From Chamaecyparis obtusa (taxonomy: Eukaryota; Streptophyta; Pinopsida; Cupressales; Cupressaceae): a stretch of DNA of 64,000 nt. Of this stretch, positions 1 to 10,343 are shown piece by piece. The stretch's first letter is position 1; every line of letters begins with the position of its first letter. Where the stretch lies: the NCBI GenBank assembly GCA_027943335.1, contig BSBK01009267.1:186001-250000 (forward strand), given 5' to 3'. The notes beneath the pieces were generated by a model, which saw only the letters and a program-made list of their open reading frames with translations, was not told where the DNA came from and ran no database searches. The position numbers and the translations under genes were made by a program.

Positions 1-105
1 CTCTAATTTGAATGACATAGGTTCAGGTTCTCCTTTAGGAGGAATCAATACAACACCTGCACCTGATCCTCATGAAGAACAACTTCCATCAAATTCAAGA
101 ACCCA
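1..105 (-). pseudogene. RNase H-like domain start of gypsy pol (partial)
   Basis: Read on the minus strand, a segment with the sequence WVLEFDGS followed by a Ser/Gly-rich stretch and GAGVVLIPP enters the window edge. This resembles the first strand of the second (archaeal-type) RNase H carried by some plant gypsy elements, where the Asp of FDGS is the first catalytic residue. A stop codon follows the CSS residues. The rest lies outside the window. It follows the protease-derived region directly, without the expected reverse transcriptase, which suggests an internal deletion or a non-autonomous element. Confidence 0.55.
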
Positions 106-742
106 TAAGTCTGATAATTCCTTTTCTTCACCTGATTTCTTTTCATTACCATCTTCATCCTTATTCCCATTTAGAGATTCTTCAGTAAATAGCATGTAAT
201 TACCAAATTCTAGTTCTCGATAAAGTATTTGAGCCTTAGGATCGTCTGATTTCATGACTGTATACTTCACCTTTTCCTCAGGCTCCAATCTGATTTTCTT
301 ATTCCTAATTGGTATGACAGCATGAGACCAATCCAACTTTATTTCCCCTCCTAGGTCTCTACAAAAACCTCTACTTAAGATAATTCCATAACTTGCTAGA
401 ATGTCAGCTACCAGGATAGTCATCAACAATTTATTTTTCAGGATGAGATGCCAAAGCCACCTATGCATCCTTGATTTGACCAATTAAAGGAACTTGTTTG
501 GCATCCATCGAATAATATTTCCCATACGCCTTAGTGAGATTAAGATTCAAAGATTTGGCTACAGAATAAGGCATGACATTATCTGATGCACCTAAATCTA
601 TTATACAATTACTTAATTTGCATCCATTAACATAGAGTGAAACATAGAAGGGAGGAGGTTTTTGTCCAAGCAATGTTGCTAACACAATAGATTCTTCTTC
701 TTTAAACAAATCAGCTATTAATGTCTCATCCCCTTCTACCAT
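70..742 (-). pseudogene. gypsy retropepsin-like aspartic protease and linker
   Basis: Two overlapping minus-strand frames (742-461 and 483-70) together resemble the protease region of plant gypsy polyproteins. The first carries the active-site stretch IIDLGASDNVMP, where the usual D-T/S-G is D-L-G. The second continues with a segment on Cys-Arg-Asp-Leu-Gly-Gly and an LDWSHAVIPI stretch, then an acidic tail that runs into the RNase H-like start. The frames are offset, so a frameshift near 461-483 separates them. The mutated active site and frameshift indicate an inactive relic. Confidence 0.65.
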
Positions 743-982
743 AGTAGCACTATTATTTAATTCTAAAACATTTCCTTTACATCATTCTACTAATCTTTTA
801 AATTCTGAAGGATGCGATTTTAAATAATCTAGAAAAGAAATCTGAATTTTAGATTCTTCACAAAATTGAACAGCATCAAAAGATAATTTATCTTTACCTG
901 GCTGAGAGCTTGACGCCTTCTGATCAGTATCAGCATCATTTATCATAGGACTAGGATCACTTTTATGAGGCTGAGTGGAAGA

Positions 983-1165
983 CTAATTTTTTAATTTCTG
1001 ATTCCGAGTGAGCACCGTATATGAATTTCCATCAATAGTAGCAAAACATTCACCTTTAGATTCAGAATCAGATTCATACTCCACAAATAAATTTCTAGAG
1101 TCACTTGTTGAGTATGTATCCTCTTCTTCAATAGGAGCTGCTATATTCAGTTCATTGGTGGTCAA
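983..1165 (-). pseudogene. acidic gag-protease linker of the gypsy remnant
   Basis: A 60-codon minus-strand frame rich in Glu, Asp and Ser lies between the gag frame and the protease and in the same phase as the protease frame. It looks like the spacer of a gag-pol polyprotein and not a separate gene. The flanking stretches 743-982 and 1166-1292 hold further degraded polyprotein with stops. Confidence 0.4.
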
Positions 1166-1292
1166 TAACTACATCATACGGGCAATTCCTAGATAGTTCT
1201 CATTAATGTGATCTATAGTCAAATGAAACACGCACACGTTTCCTTTTTTTTGGTGCGGCTTCAATCTGCAACCTAGGTTGAGGGCCTGTAAG

Positions 1293-2114
1293 TTATGGAA
1301 ATCTATTGTCCATGTTTCTTCCAGGCATATTTTGAAAATTACGCTGATTAGAATTATTGAATCCTGGTAATTGCCTTTTCATAGCAATCAATTCATTGGA
1401 TAATTTTTGAATCATTTCATCAGATGACGAGGTACTACTTGAACTTCCTTTATTTTGTAACTCTCTTTTCCATTTTCCTGCTGAAATTAAATCTTCTTCA
1501 CATTCGATAGCTTTCTTTTGTGCATCCACTAAATCTATGGGATGTGCCTTTCTCAACTCATAATTTATATCCAAAGGCATTGCACTTATGAAAAATGTTT
1601 TAAGATTACCAGCAGTAGGTCTATCTACAATAGGGATTCTACTAACAATCTTATTGAAGGCAGCTACAAAATCCCTCATGCTCATTTGAGGCTATTTTTT
1701 GATGGATGTCAATTGTGTCAATAAATGATGCTCATCTTTTGCTGTCTTAAAATGATCCTCAAATGCTATTCTCATCGCATTCCAATTGGTGATAGAACCA
1801 TCATCCAGATGATAAAACCAATCCGCTGCACTGTCTGTTAAAGTCTCAACAAATAATCTCATAGCAATGTCCTCATGTGCCACCCCTAAAATATGAGTAG
1901 CAGCAAAGAAGGCTTTAATATGTTCACCAGTGGTGAATTTCCCATCTCCTGAAAACTTAGGGAAATTTTTTCTTGATCCAGCAGGGAGTGGATGATAAGC
2001 TGCTAGTGCTAATGGTCCTATAGCAGCAGCCCATGGAGTAGCCATGTCATTCCTAGCATAGTATGGTGGAAAATTAACAACTGGGGGAGTAGTGGTACCG
2101 TGAAGTGTTAACAC
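1293..2114 (-). pseudogene. gypsy gag (retrotransposon capsid) interrupted by one stop
   Basis: The first part (2114-1692) has a Pro/Ala-rich leader and then the retrotransposon gag core: a KFSGDG motif, HEDIAMRLFVETL, and a WF pair before a MRIAFEDHF motif. A single in-frame TAG near 1692 separates it from the second part (1685-1293), which continues the gag helices and ends in a Ser-rich and Asn/Gln-rich tail. No complete zinc knuckle is visible. Frame continuity across the stop suggests point mutation of a sense codon; the following codons do not match a known readthrough signal. Confidence 0.75.
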
Positions 2115-2333
2115 TTGACAAGTGTTTTATGAAGTGCTTTGATTTCTAACAGGACAAGAAGGCCTACTCTAACTTTTCCTTTCTCCTTTCTTTCTAGGAA
2201 CTTATAGGATGGGAAAACCAAGCTCTGCTAATGTATCAAATGTAGAATCTCATCCACCCTCTTCTCTGGTACTCCTGAGGAATCTTATTCACTCCAAGAT
2301 GATGTAGCTTACTGATCAAATGACTGTTTGTGT

Positions 2334-2350
2334 CCCCAGCAGAGTCACCA
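2334..2350 (-). other. primer-binding site of gypsy element
   Basis: On the minus strand this reads TGGTGACTCTGCTGGGG, a TGG-starting stretch of the kind complementary to a tRNA 3' end. It lies upstream of gag at the expected place next to the 5' LTR. The same motif with one change occurs at 18049-18067 in the element at 13620-20327. I did not assign the tRNA. Confidence 0.6.
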
Positions 2351-3860
2351 AAAAAATTTTAGTAAACAGATTTGTCCTTTCTTGTTTCTTTTGGAAATAA
2401 ATCTTAATGCCCAAATGATGAACAATATCTGGTTACAACAGTTGAAAAGCCATTTTCTGATTACCGAATTTTCTCTGAATTGGTAGGTACAGCTCCCTAT
2501 GTGAATGGTATTCAAGGAATTATATTTTGTTCCTAAAACTAATGCAGCGTATGCTCTTAACCCCAGAGCAGAAGAGGCAAACCAAATTAAGTCTAGCCAG
2601 AACTTAATTTAGGAAAGAAAAGATTTCTATCTATGAACCAAGTTGCAGAACTCACAGATACTATGAATCCATACACTCAGTGTTTAACCAATCTACAACA
2701 ATTTCTAGCAAAAATATAAATGAAATGATTAAATAATTCTAATGAATCCTTCTTCGAACACCCCAAAGCACATCCTACTGTGGTTTATTCATATCCTCAT
2801 GACAAAAGAAAGAAACATCTTTCCTTTTCTTCAATAATTCAGATTTAAAGAAAGAAACATAGAAGCAATAGCTTCTAACTAAATGGAACAGAAAATCATT
2901 GACATAAAACACTCTTCAATTGACTCTGCAACATCAAGTCTCTTACACCAACAATTTTGTCGATCCTTTTATTAACTTCTTTCAAAGAATTTATAGAGTT
3001 TACAATGTATCATGCTCATAGGGACTGATAACCTTTCAATTTTCATGAATACAAAGAGATTGGGAACAAGAAAGTTTGAAAATACAATGAAGAGGAATCA
3101 ATTTGACTCTGTCCCTTCACCTTCCCTCACTAATATTAATCTCTTCCAATACATCATCTTGATCAATAAAAACTTCATCACCTTGAAAAATGGTGTGCCC
3201 GTGATCCCTGTTGAGAGGTTTGACATAACACTTCCACCGTATTTAATTATTTCTCTATTCTCAATCCTTCCTGATTTGTCCTTTATATTAAGTTGATCCT
3301 CATAAAACATATTACAGAATAGCACTGATTATCCTTTAGACCTATAGTGCTTTGCCCATTTGCCGCATGTTAAAGTTAAGTGCAAGAGTGATTATAACTT
3401 AAAGCACATGTGTATAACTTTAGATAATCAAAGTTTCTCTTTTTTTTTTAATATTGGCTCAGATCATTGTATTATAAGTTTGTGGTTTAAAAAAATGGAT
3501 TGGTCGGATGATCACAAGACCAACAAAACTGCCTTGTGATCATGTGACAAGGCATAATGCAAAGCGGGTAGGTGCGGAGGAATTGCGGAAAAGGACAAGG
3601 AAGATTAGAAAGGTGCCCAGCTAGCATCCATGTACTCCAACATTAAGCATCACAAAAATTTCAAATGCAGTTATGTGCCAAATTTCCATCCATCTGGCAT
3701 TAACTATTTACCTTTTTGCATGATCGCATAGCAATATTTTAATCAATGCGATCATGCGACCGCTCTTTTCTAACCCAACACAAGCAGCATAGTACTGCCA
3801 CTCTCCATCACCTGCCATTTCCACCTCAGCATTCCCATGTCTTGGGAGCATCTCTCTCCA
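2351..3860 (-). mobile_element. probable 5' LTR of the gypsy remnant
   Basis: The stretch beyond the primer-binding site has no gene and should be the LTR of the same element. Around 3505-3770 it contains inverted copies of a GATCAYATGAC/GATCGCAT motif, the same theme as in the LTRs of the element at 13620-20327. I could not fix either LTR end: no clean TG...CA boundary is visible and the partner LTR is outside the window. Confidence 0.4.
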
Positions 3861-3889
3861 CGTATCAGTAGCCATGGGCCCTTGTCAAC

Positions 3890-4182
3890 AATAACTTGCA
3901 CTGGGTAATTTGTAAAATTTTAGGTACACCAGTTAGATATAAAAGAAATACGTTGCAGTCATACTTTGCAAAAAGAGCCTTTCCTATTCCAGGTTCTCCA
4001 TAGAGGATAACTTCTTTTGGAGGCTTTATACCAATGTCTTCATACAATTCAGAATGAGACAAAGGAAGCTCCACTCCTTCTTTAATTTCTTGAATTTGAG
4101 CATCTAAACTTCCAATGTCTGCATATGACTCTAGTGGTGCTTTCTTGACCTTCATCACTGATACCATGGAAATATACCTCAT
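3890..4182 (-). pseudogene. RPT2: fragment of 26S proteasome regulatory ATPase subunit 4 (RPT2)
   Basis: A minus-strand frame reads [19 protein letters not shown] and then [26 protein letters not shown] and [16 protein letters not shown]. This is the region just before and including the Walker A motif of the RPT2 AAA-ATPase, a subunit of the proteasome base. The Walker A motif, normally GEPGTGKT, reads GEPGIGKA, so nucleotide binding would be lost. After FAK the match ends at a GTATG sequence that looks like an intron donor, so the fragment came from genomic DNA, not from a spliced mRNA. Only about 70 residues remain. It lies between gypsy LTR-like sequence and a truncated copia gag; whether an element captured it is unclear. 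Confidence 0.8.
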
Positions 4183-4189
4183 TTTGCAA

Positions 4190-4745
4190 AAAACTTTAGA
4201 TATAATTCAATCTATGTCTATCCAAGTTTCTGCTCTTGAAGGTTGATGTCAAATCAGTAGATATAATGCTATCACTTGCTTGATGTTGGGATCAATAGTG
4301 TATTCTTCCTGGGTAATCACCTTCTCATTCTACAATTATCTAGGAACACTTCTTGAGACCCCTTTAGATTATAGATTTTTAATAGAAATCAATGTCTTCA
4401 AATGCAATTTCTTCTTCAACTGGATTGTACACACTGCAATATGAAGTGGAATTCTGAATAGTCTAATGTTGGCTCTGTCCCTACATTATTTATATGAGGG
4501 ATCTTTTCTCTGATTTCTTGTTAATGTCTGGAGATCATGACTTTCAATCATCATTCTTCTTGAGAAAGAACATCAATAGGAGCACATTATCCTTGCCGGG
4601 TTAGGATCTATAACCTACCCATTATGACAAGACTTCCAAATAACCCACCCGGCTAGAAAAGATAAGACAATAATAGGGGAACCCTAACAAGGATAGCCTA
4701 TCCAATTAAAGACTTAGACCTAGACTGAGACATGACCAAACCTAA
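4190..4745. other. no gene recognised
   Basis: This AT-rich stretch between the RPT2 fragment and the copia gag has no supportable frame. It must contain the junction between the gypsy-related DNA and the 5'-truncated copia element, but I could not place it. Confidence 0.5.
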
Positions 4746-4749
4746 CTAT

Positions 4750-5250
4750 GAGATCAAAATCTTCCACTTTGACAGCATGGTTATGGGGTGAAAAGTGAGA
4801 CAACACTGATCAAGATGACAATAATGAGAAAACCAAAAAAATTTCTAGAAGCAAACCTTGGAATCAGAATCAGAGGTTCAAGAACTTCAAAAAGAAAAGT
4901 TTGTTGTCAAAAGAAGACTCCAGTGGAGAATCAAGCAATTCTGAAGAAGAAGGAGAAGTATCATTCATGGCTGAAATTATGAATGTTCCTAATTTTGAAA
5001 TTAGAAAATCAGAATCTTCATCTAATTCCGATGAAGATATTGATCTTGAAAAAGAACTTCTTTGTTCTTTGCAGGAACTTAAGAAGCAAAAGAAATTCAT
5101 ACTAGATTTTGAAAAGGAGAATAGCATACTAAAAATTGATTTAAAAACAACAAATCAACTTATTGAAAATAAAAAACAATCTCTTGTTGAAAAAGACAGA
5201 AACTTGTTCTATTACAAAATCAGATTGAACAAGTTGGATTAAAAGACAAA
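4750..5250 (+). pseudogene. copia gag, C-terminal part
   Basis: A Lys- and Glu-rich frame including a run of Ser/Glu-rich acidic repeats and a long charged, coiled-coil-like segment (KELLCSLQELKKQKK and following) matches the hinge of copia gag proteins ahead of the zinc knuckle. One stop lies near 4795. The N-terminal gag and start codon are missing. Confidence 0.6.
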
Positions 5251-5271
5251 AGAAAAACTTCAAATCAAAGA

Positions 5272-5916
5272 TTGAGTTATTTCAAAGGTTATTGTTTTAA
5301 CTACAATCTTTTTGGTCATAAAGCATTCAACTATAAGATGGACAGACAAAAGTATGGTTTCGAGAACCTAATCAGATGTTTTAAATGTTTTCATTATGGA
5401 CACTTTGCTAATCTATGTAAGCTTCATTTAAAATCTAAACAAGTATGGAAACCCATTGAAAAGTCTTTGATTATTGAAACAACTTTGTTTGCCCATAAAC
5501 CAGCTACTTGGGTTTTGGACAATGGCTACTCTCATCATATGACGGGCTGCAAAAACAAGTTTAAGGTTCTAGAAGATTTTGATGGTGGATTTGTTCAATT
5601 TGGAGATAACTCAAGTTCTTTTATCACTGGTCATGGTTCAATAGTTCTTAATATAGATACACCTATTCATGATGTTTATTATGTAGAAGGACTAAAACAT
5701 AATCTTCTGAGTGTTAGTCAAATTTGTGACAGTGGCTATCCAATTTCCTTTAATGCTAAAGGATGTTCTATCAAAAGTAAGAACAAAGTTGTTGCTAATG
5801 GACTAAGAATAGGAGGAAATTTGTATAGCCTAATTGATTCTACTGTAAAGGAGTCTTCACTGATTAATACTTGTCTTGTAAGTCAAGTAGAAGAAAATTG
5901 GTTATGGCATAAGTGA
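5272..5916 (+). pseudogene. copia nucleocapsid zinc knuckle and protease
   Basis: The frame contains a complete CX2CX4HX4C zinc knuckle (CFKCFHYGHFANLC) preceded by a degenerate one, then the copia protease region WVLDNGYSHHMTG, and the ISFNAKG to LYSL segment before the pre-integrase domain. The usual active site D-S-G is D-N-G here, so the protease should be inactive. The frame ends at a TGA inside the WLWHK-x-LGHLN motif that opens the pre-integrase zinc region, and homology continues past it. Confidence 0.8.
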
Positions 5917-6570
5917 CTGGGTCACCTAAATTTTGATAATATTGCTAGAATCAGCAAGAATAAAAAGGTTAGAGGTTTACCTCTAATTAGAAAACCTGAT
6001 AAAATTTGTGAAGAATGTGTTGAAGGTAAGAAAACTAGAATGTCTTTCAAAACTAAGCAGTACTTGTCTAATAGGCCTCTAGAAATTGTTCATACTGATC
6101 TATGCAGTCCTACTAAAACTCCATCCTTAAATGGTGAAAGATATTTCATGTTATTTGTAGATGATTATTCAAGGATGGTCTGGGTAACCCTCTTGAAACA
6201 TAAATATGAAGCTTTTTCATGCTTCAATATATTCAAGAAAATGGTTGAAAGAGAAACTGATCTAAAGCTAAAGTGCTTACGATCTGATAGAGGTGGATAA
6301 TTCACCTGTCAAGAATTCATAGAGTATTGTGAAAAAAATGGTATTAAGAGGTAGTTTTCAACTTCTCATACACCACATCAAAATGGTGTTGTTGAAAGGG
6401 AAAATAGGACAGTTAAGGAAATGGCTAGAACTATGTTGAATGAAGCAAAATTACCTAATAAATTTTGGAAAGAAGTTGTTAATATAGCTGTGTATATTCT
6501 TAACAGGGCTCAAATCAAAGTAAGAACAACATATACTCCTTATGAAATTTGGCATGGAAAAATAGCTAAT
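5917..6570 (+). pseudogene. copia integrase
   Basis: Continuing the previous frame, this holds the HHCC pre-integrase domain (LGHLNFDNIAR, CEECVEGKK) and the rve integrase core with all three acidic positions visible: HTDLCSP, RSDRGG and GVVERENR. Stops lie after RSDRGG and after GIKR. The core ends with the LNRAQ and PYEIWHGK motifs. Homology stops at a 26-base sequence repeated directly (6511 and 6583), beyond which the C-terminal integrase and linker are missing. Confidence 0.85.
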
Positions 6571-6582
6571 GTTAAGAATTTT

Positions 6583-6880
6583 CAAATCAAAGTAAGAACA
6601 ACATATACATCATAAGACCGATATTGATAATCAAGAACATTCTGATCATTCAGGTCAAGAACATTGTTTAAAATCAAAAATTCATTTGAAGACTCCTCAA
6701 ATCATAGCAAAAAAACATCCTGAATCTCAAGTCATTGGGTCTGTAGAGGGAGGAATTCTAACTAGAAGAAAAGCCAAACTTGATGAACATGCTCATATTG
6801 CAGAACATTTTTGTCTCTTATCAGATTTTGAACCAAAAACTATGACTGAAGCCTTGACTGAACCTTGCTAGATGAATGCT
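6583..6880 (+). pseudogene. copia pol linker between integrase and reverse transcriptase
   Basis: A low-complexity frame rich in Glu, His and Lys runs into SVEGGILTRRK and FCLLSDFEPKTMTEAL, the segment that precedes the reverse transcriptase in copia polyproteins. Its left edge is the second copy of the direct repeat described in the findings. Confidence 0.6.
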
Positions 6881-8068
6881 ATGAAAGATGAAATAAATCA
6901 AATTGAGAAAAATCAAACATGGGAACTTGTTCCTAGACCTGATAACAAGAATGTTATAGGTAGGAAATGGATATTTGGAAATAAACTTAATGAAGATGGA
7001 AAAGTAGTAAGAAATAAAGCCATATTTGTGTGTAAAGGTTATGCTCAATAGGAAGATATTGATTTTGGTGAGACTTTTGCACCGATTGCATGGTTAGAAT
7101 CCATTAGAATCTTTCTTGCATATGCTAGTTTCAAAAAATTCATTGTTTATTAAATGGATGTTAAAACTACTTTTTTAAATGGTTATCTTGATGAGGAAGT
7201 CAATATGGAATAGCCAGAGAGGTTTGAGTCATCTAATAAACTTGATTATGTATATCATCTTAAAAAGGTATTATATGGCTTAAAACAAGCTCCTCGAGCT
7301 TGGTATTCCAGACTTGATAAGCATCTTACAGCAAATGGTTTTACACAAGGGTGCAAACTCATTAAAGATGATGATTCACCTCCAGTAGATCAAAATTATT
7401 ATAGATCTATGATGGGTAATTTATTGTATCTAACTACATCTAGACCAGATCTGATGCAATCAGTTTGTCTTGTGTCTTGATTTCAGTCTGCTCGAAAACA
7501 ATCCCATCTTAATGCTGTTACATGGATTTTTAAGTACATTCAAGGTACTCTTGATTTTGGTTTATGGTATCCCCATACTGATGATTTCACTTTACTTGGT
7601 TATACTGATTCAGATTGGGGTGGCTCAGATGACAAAAAGAGCACTAGTGGTGCTACATTTTTCTTAGGTCCTCATTTGGTTGCCTGGCATAGTGAGAAAC
7701 AAGACTATGTCACTTTATCTACTTGTGAGTTTGAGTATGTTGCTACTACTACTTGTTGTAGTTAGTTAATTTCGATGACATATTAGTTATCTGATCTTGG
7801 TATTCAGATTCCTAAACCTATTTCTATCATGTGTGATAATATGAGTGTTATTTAGTTAAGTAAAAATCCTGTTATGCACTCACACAACAAACATGTGGCA
7901 ATTAAACTTCATTTTTTGGGTGATCATGTGCTTGCAAATGAGTTCCAGTTGATTTATGTTCCTACTCAATCACATGTGGTAGATATTTTTAGTAAAGCTC
8001 TTCCCCGAGCCTCTTTTGAACAACTCCGCACTCAGTTGGGTGTTGTTTCTTTTTCTCTATTGCACTAA
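6880..8068 (+). pseudogene. copia reverse transcriptase and RNase H
   Basis: The frame shows TWELVPRP, GRKWIFGNK, GETFAPIAW, MDVKTTFLNGYLDEEV and YGLKQAPRAWYSRLDKHL of copia reverse transcriptase. It then jumps at about 7348 from ANGFTQG to CKLIKDDDSPP, so the catalytic YVDD segment is deleted. RNase H follows: SRPDL, GYTDSDWGGSDDKKSTSG, LSTCEFEYVA and the C-terminal KHVAIKLHFLGDHV to DIFSKALP, ending at 8068. At least six stops fall at positions where the family has Gln (for example in GYAQ-x-EDIDF and Y-x-MDVK). Confidence 0.88.
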
Positions 8069-8179
8069 GCTTTTCCCTTGCGGGGGAGTCTGTGAGAGGT
8101 GTTTGCTTCCTCTTCACAGTCATTTTTGGTCTTTGTTAGCAATGTTTCATTTTCCCTTGATGAAAATTAGGTGAGAATG

Positions 8180-8191
8180 GTATCAAATGTT
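8180..8191. repeat. LINE target-site duplication, left copy
   Basis: GTATCAAATGTT here is repeated exactly at 20430-20441. The two copies bracket the LINE and its nested insert, and copia 3' sequence lies outside both. Confidence 0.7.
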
Positions 8192-8484
8192 TTTGATTGC
8201 AGGGAAAAATAGGTTTTGAACGGGGACCCGAAACCCCTTACAAGCTAAGTTAAAAGATAAAACATTGAAGAACACTAAAATGTATCAAGACTGGAAATTA
8301 GTACGCAAAAGCCAAGATAAAACAACAACAAAAAACCTAGAAAAAACCAGCGACCAGAGAACAGCAGAAAACTAGGCACCTAGCACCAGAGACCAGGGCC
8401 CTAAAAAAACTCCTTGCAAGCCTCGTCAGCTTCCTACTTCGCTTCAGTTATCTTCTTCATTGCAGCATTGAACTCTGAGAGTTC

Positions 8485-10329
8485 CTAGATCCTTTTGTGA
8501 ATTTTCTTCCTTCTTGCTGATCTGGTACATTTTTTGGGCCCTTCATCTTCTAGGTTCTCAATAATATCCTCGAGTTTTTTACTAGGGGATCCAGTATCCA
8601 GCTCAGCCTTAATGGTCAGGAAACAATCCATAGCCAAACCCATAAATTTATTGTAGTCTTGCATGTGTTTTTTCATTATGTTCTCCATGGTTTCCATTCT
8701 AGCTTGTAACACCTACACATGTTTTTCTTCTTCATTAGTACCCTTATCCACCATAGTTTTAGGGCCAGCCTCCAGTAGAGTCTACATAGATTCCACCTTA
8801 GTAGCAATAGAACGGTGCATAAGGTTTAAGTTTTTAATCTCCTGGAAAACCCATTTGATTAGTCAAAAGGAGTACATGGACGTAGCTTTGGCCATCTAGA
8901 GGACCCTGAAGGGAGGATCGATCTTATCATCCATATCTTCCCTCAATAATTGAATGTTTCTTTCCTGCATGTCCACCATTTTGAGGAAAGGGATAGTTCA
9001 AGAACAATCAGGGGCATTTTCAGTCTCCTTATCAAGTAAAGTCAACTTCTTGGCAGGGGGAGTCTTATCCATCTCCATCACATCCTTCTGAGAATCCTGG
9101 CCAACATCCATAACCACTTCAAGTTCTAGAGATATTGACACATCATGGTCTTCAGAGATATCATACTCAACCAAAATAGGCACTTTCTAACCTCCCACAT
9201 CCTCCTCCTTATTTTCCTCTTTATTCTTCCTGCTACCTGAAGTTTTGCCTTTGTCTAGAGAGCCAGTAACCTCATCATGCATGTTGTCATTCTCCTCTAA
9301 AGCCAAATTCGATACTAAGATGGAAGCATAACTGTCCTCCTTAGTGGAATCATCCATATTATTGTAGCCTTCCACACTATTAGCAGAGGTGTCTGTATCC
9401 ATAGTAGTTTCCTTCCCCTTCTTAAGCTTTTTACTAGTCAAACTCTTATCTTTCACCTTCTCATCCCTAATTCTCTTTTTACCCGAACCAGATTTAGATG
9501 GGGAAATGACAGGGCTAACACTAACCATCTTTTTTATATGTTCTACAATTAAGAGAATCAACCCCTCATGAAGAATTGGTTTTTTCTTTTTCTTCCTGTG
9601 CTGAGAAATACTTAAACGGAGAGATTGCAAAATGTAGAAAGGTAGGGACACCCTAATTTTATGCTGAAAATGACAAAGAAAAACAAAGTGGTAGGAATGG
9701 GCTCTTTTAAACCTACCATCCAGGGTCACATACTCCATGACCGCCATCATAATAGTGGCCCAAATTTCTTTGAATGAATCCACATCATAGCATCCTCCAG
9801 ACTCTTTAACCAAGATTTTTTTCTCCTCACTCTTGGGAAAGCGCCGAATGGCCTTTTGTGACATCTTACTATCCTGGAAGAATTTGATGCCCTTCATACT
9901 GAGCCCAGAGATCTCAGCAATGAAATCCTCTGTAATGTTCACAGTGATACCCTCTATAGTAACAACCCCATCTTTTTAGGAGTCAACAAAAAGTTTGGTA
10001 GCACTATCTTTCGCGCCATGCAGTCTTTCCATGTAGGTAGTAAGACCCCCTTTCTCAAGAATATTCCAAGCTTCTGGCATTTTTCTCCATTTAACACAGT
10101 CCTTCAGCTCTTTACGGTTAAGACCACCTCCCATGGTATCATGGCTCTCAAACACATTAAGAGTCCCAGAGAAAAACCAACTATTATGAAAACTGATAGC
10201 TTTGGAAATAATGAGGGGTAACTCATGCCTACATTTAAAGTTCTTGGGAAAGACACCACTTTCCATCCTCCTTTTCCTTTGATTTTTTGAAGTGTGTCTA
10301 ATCATCATAGCTGTACAAGATACACCCAA
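8485..10329 (-). pseudogene. extra frame downstream of LINE ORF2, unknown function
   Basis: A single minus-strand phase of about 615 codons holds segments 10329-9976, 9942-9187, 9183-8998 and 8712-8485, separated only by nonsense codons and short gaps. The N-terminal half is a globular domain with ITEDFIAEISGL, CYDVDSFKEIW and FVFLCHFQHKIRVSLPFYIL; the middle is basic (KKLKKGKE) and the rest is acidic and coiled-coil-like with repeated Met/Glu/Lys. The domain resembles plant transposon-associated proteins of unknown function, but I do not recognise it with certainty. It lies after the RNase H of the LINE and before the LINE 3' end, so it may be a third LINE frame or captured sequence. Confidence 0.55.
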
Positions 10330-10343
10330 TCAACCCGCTTGCT

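Larger units (their letters stand above)
1..2350 (-). mobile_element. Ty3/gypsy retrotransposon remnant, internal region
   Basis: A minus-strand gypsy-type element runs off the left edge of the window. In coding order it has a primer-binding site (2334-2350), a gag frame (2114-1293), an acidic linker (about 1165-983), a retropepsin-like protease (742-461) with a protease-reverse transcriptase linker, and the start of an RNase H-like domain near position 105. No reverse transcriptase is seen between protease and RNase H. Frames are broken by stops and at least one frameshift. The gag is related to that of the element at 13620-20327, so the two are probably members of one lineage. Confidence 0.8.

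Noticed and set aside
8..199. Plus-strand short frame at the left edge
   Set aside because: It is antisense to the gypsy protease/RNase H region, which has clear motifs on the minus strand.
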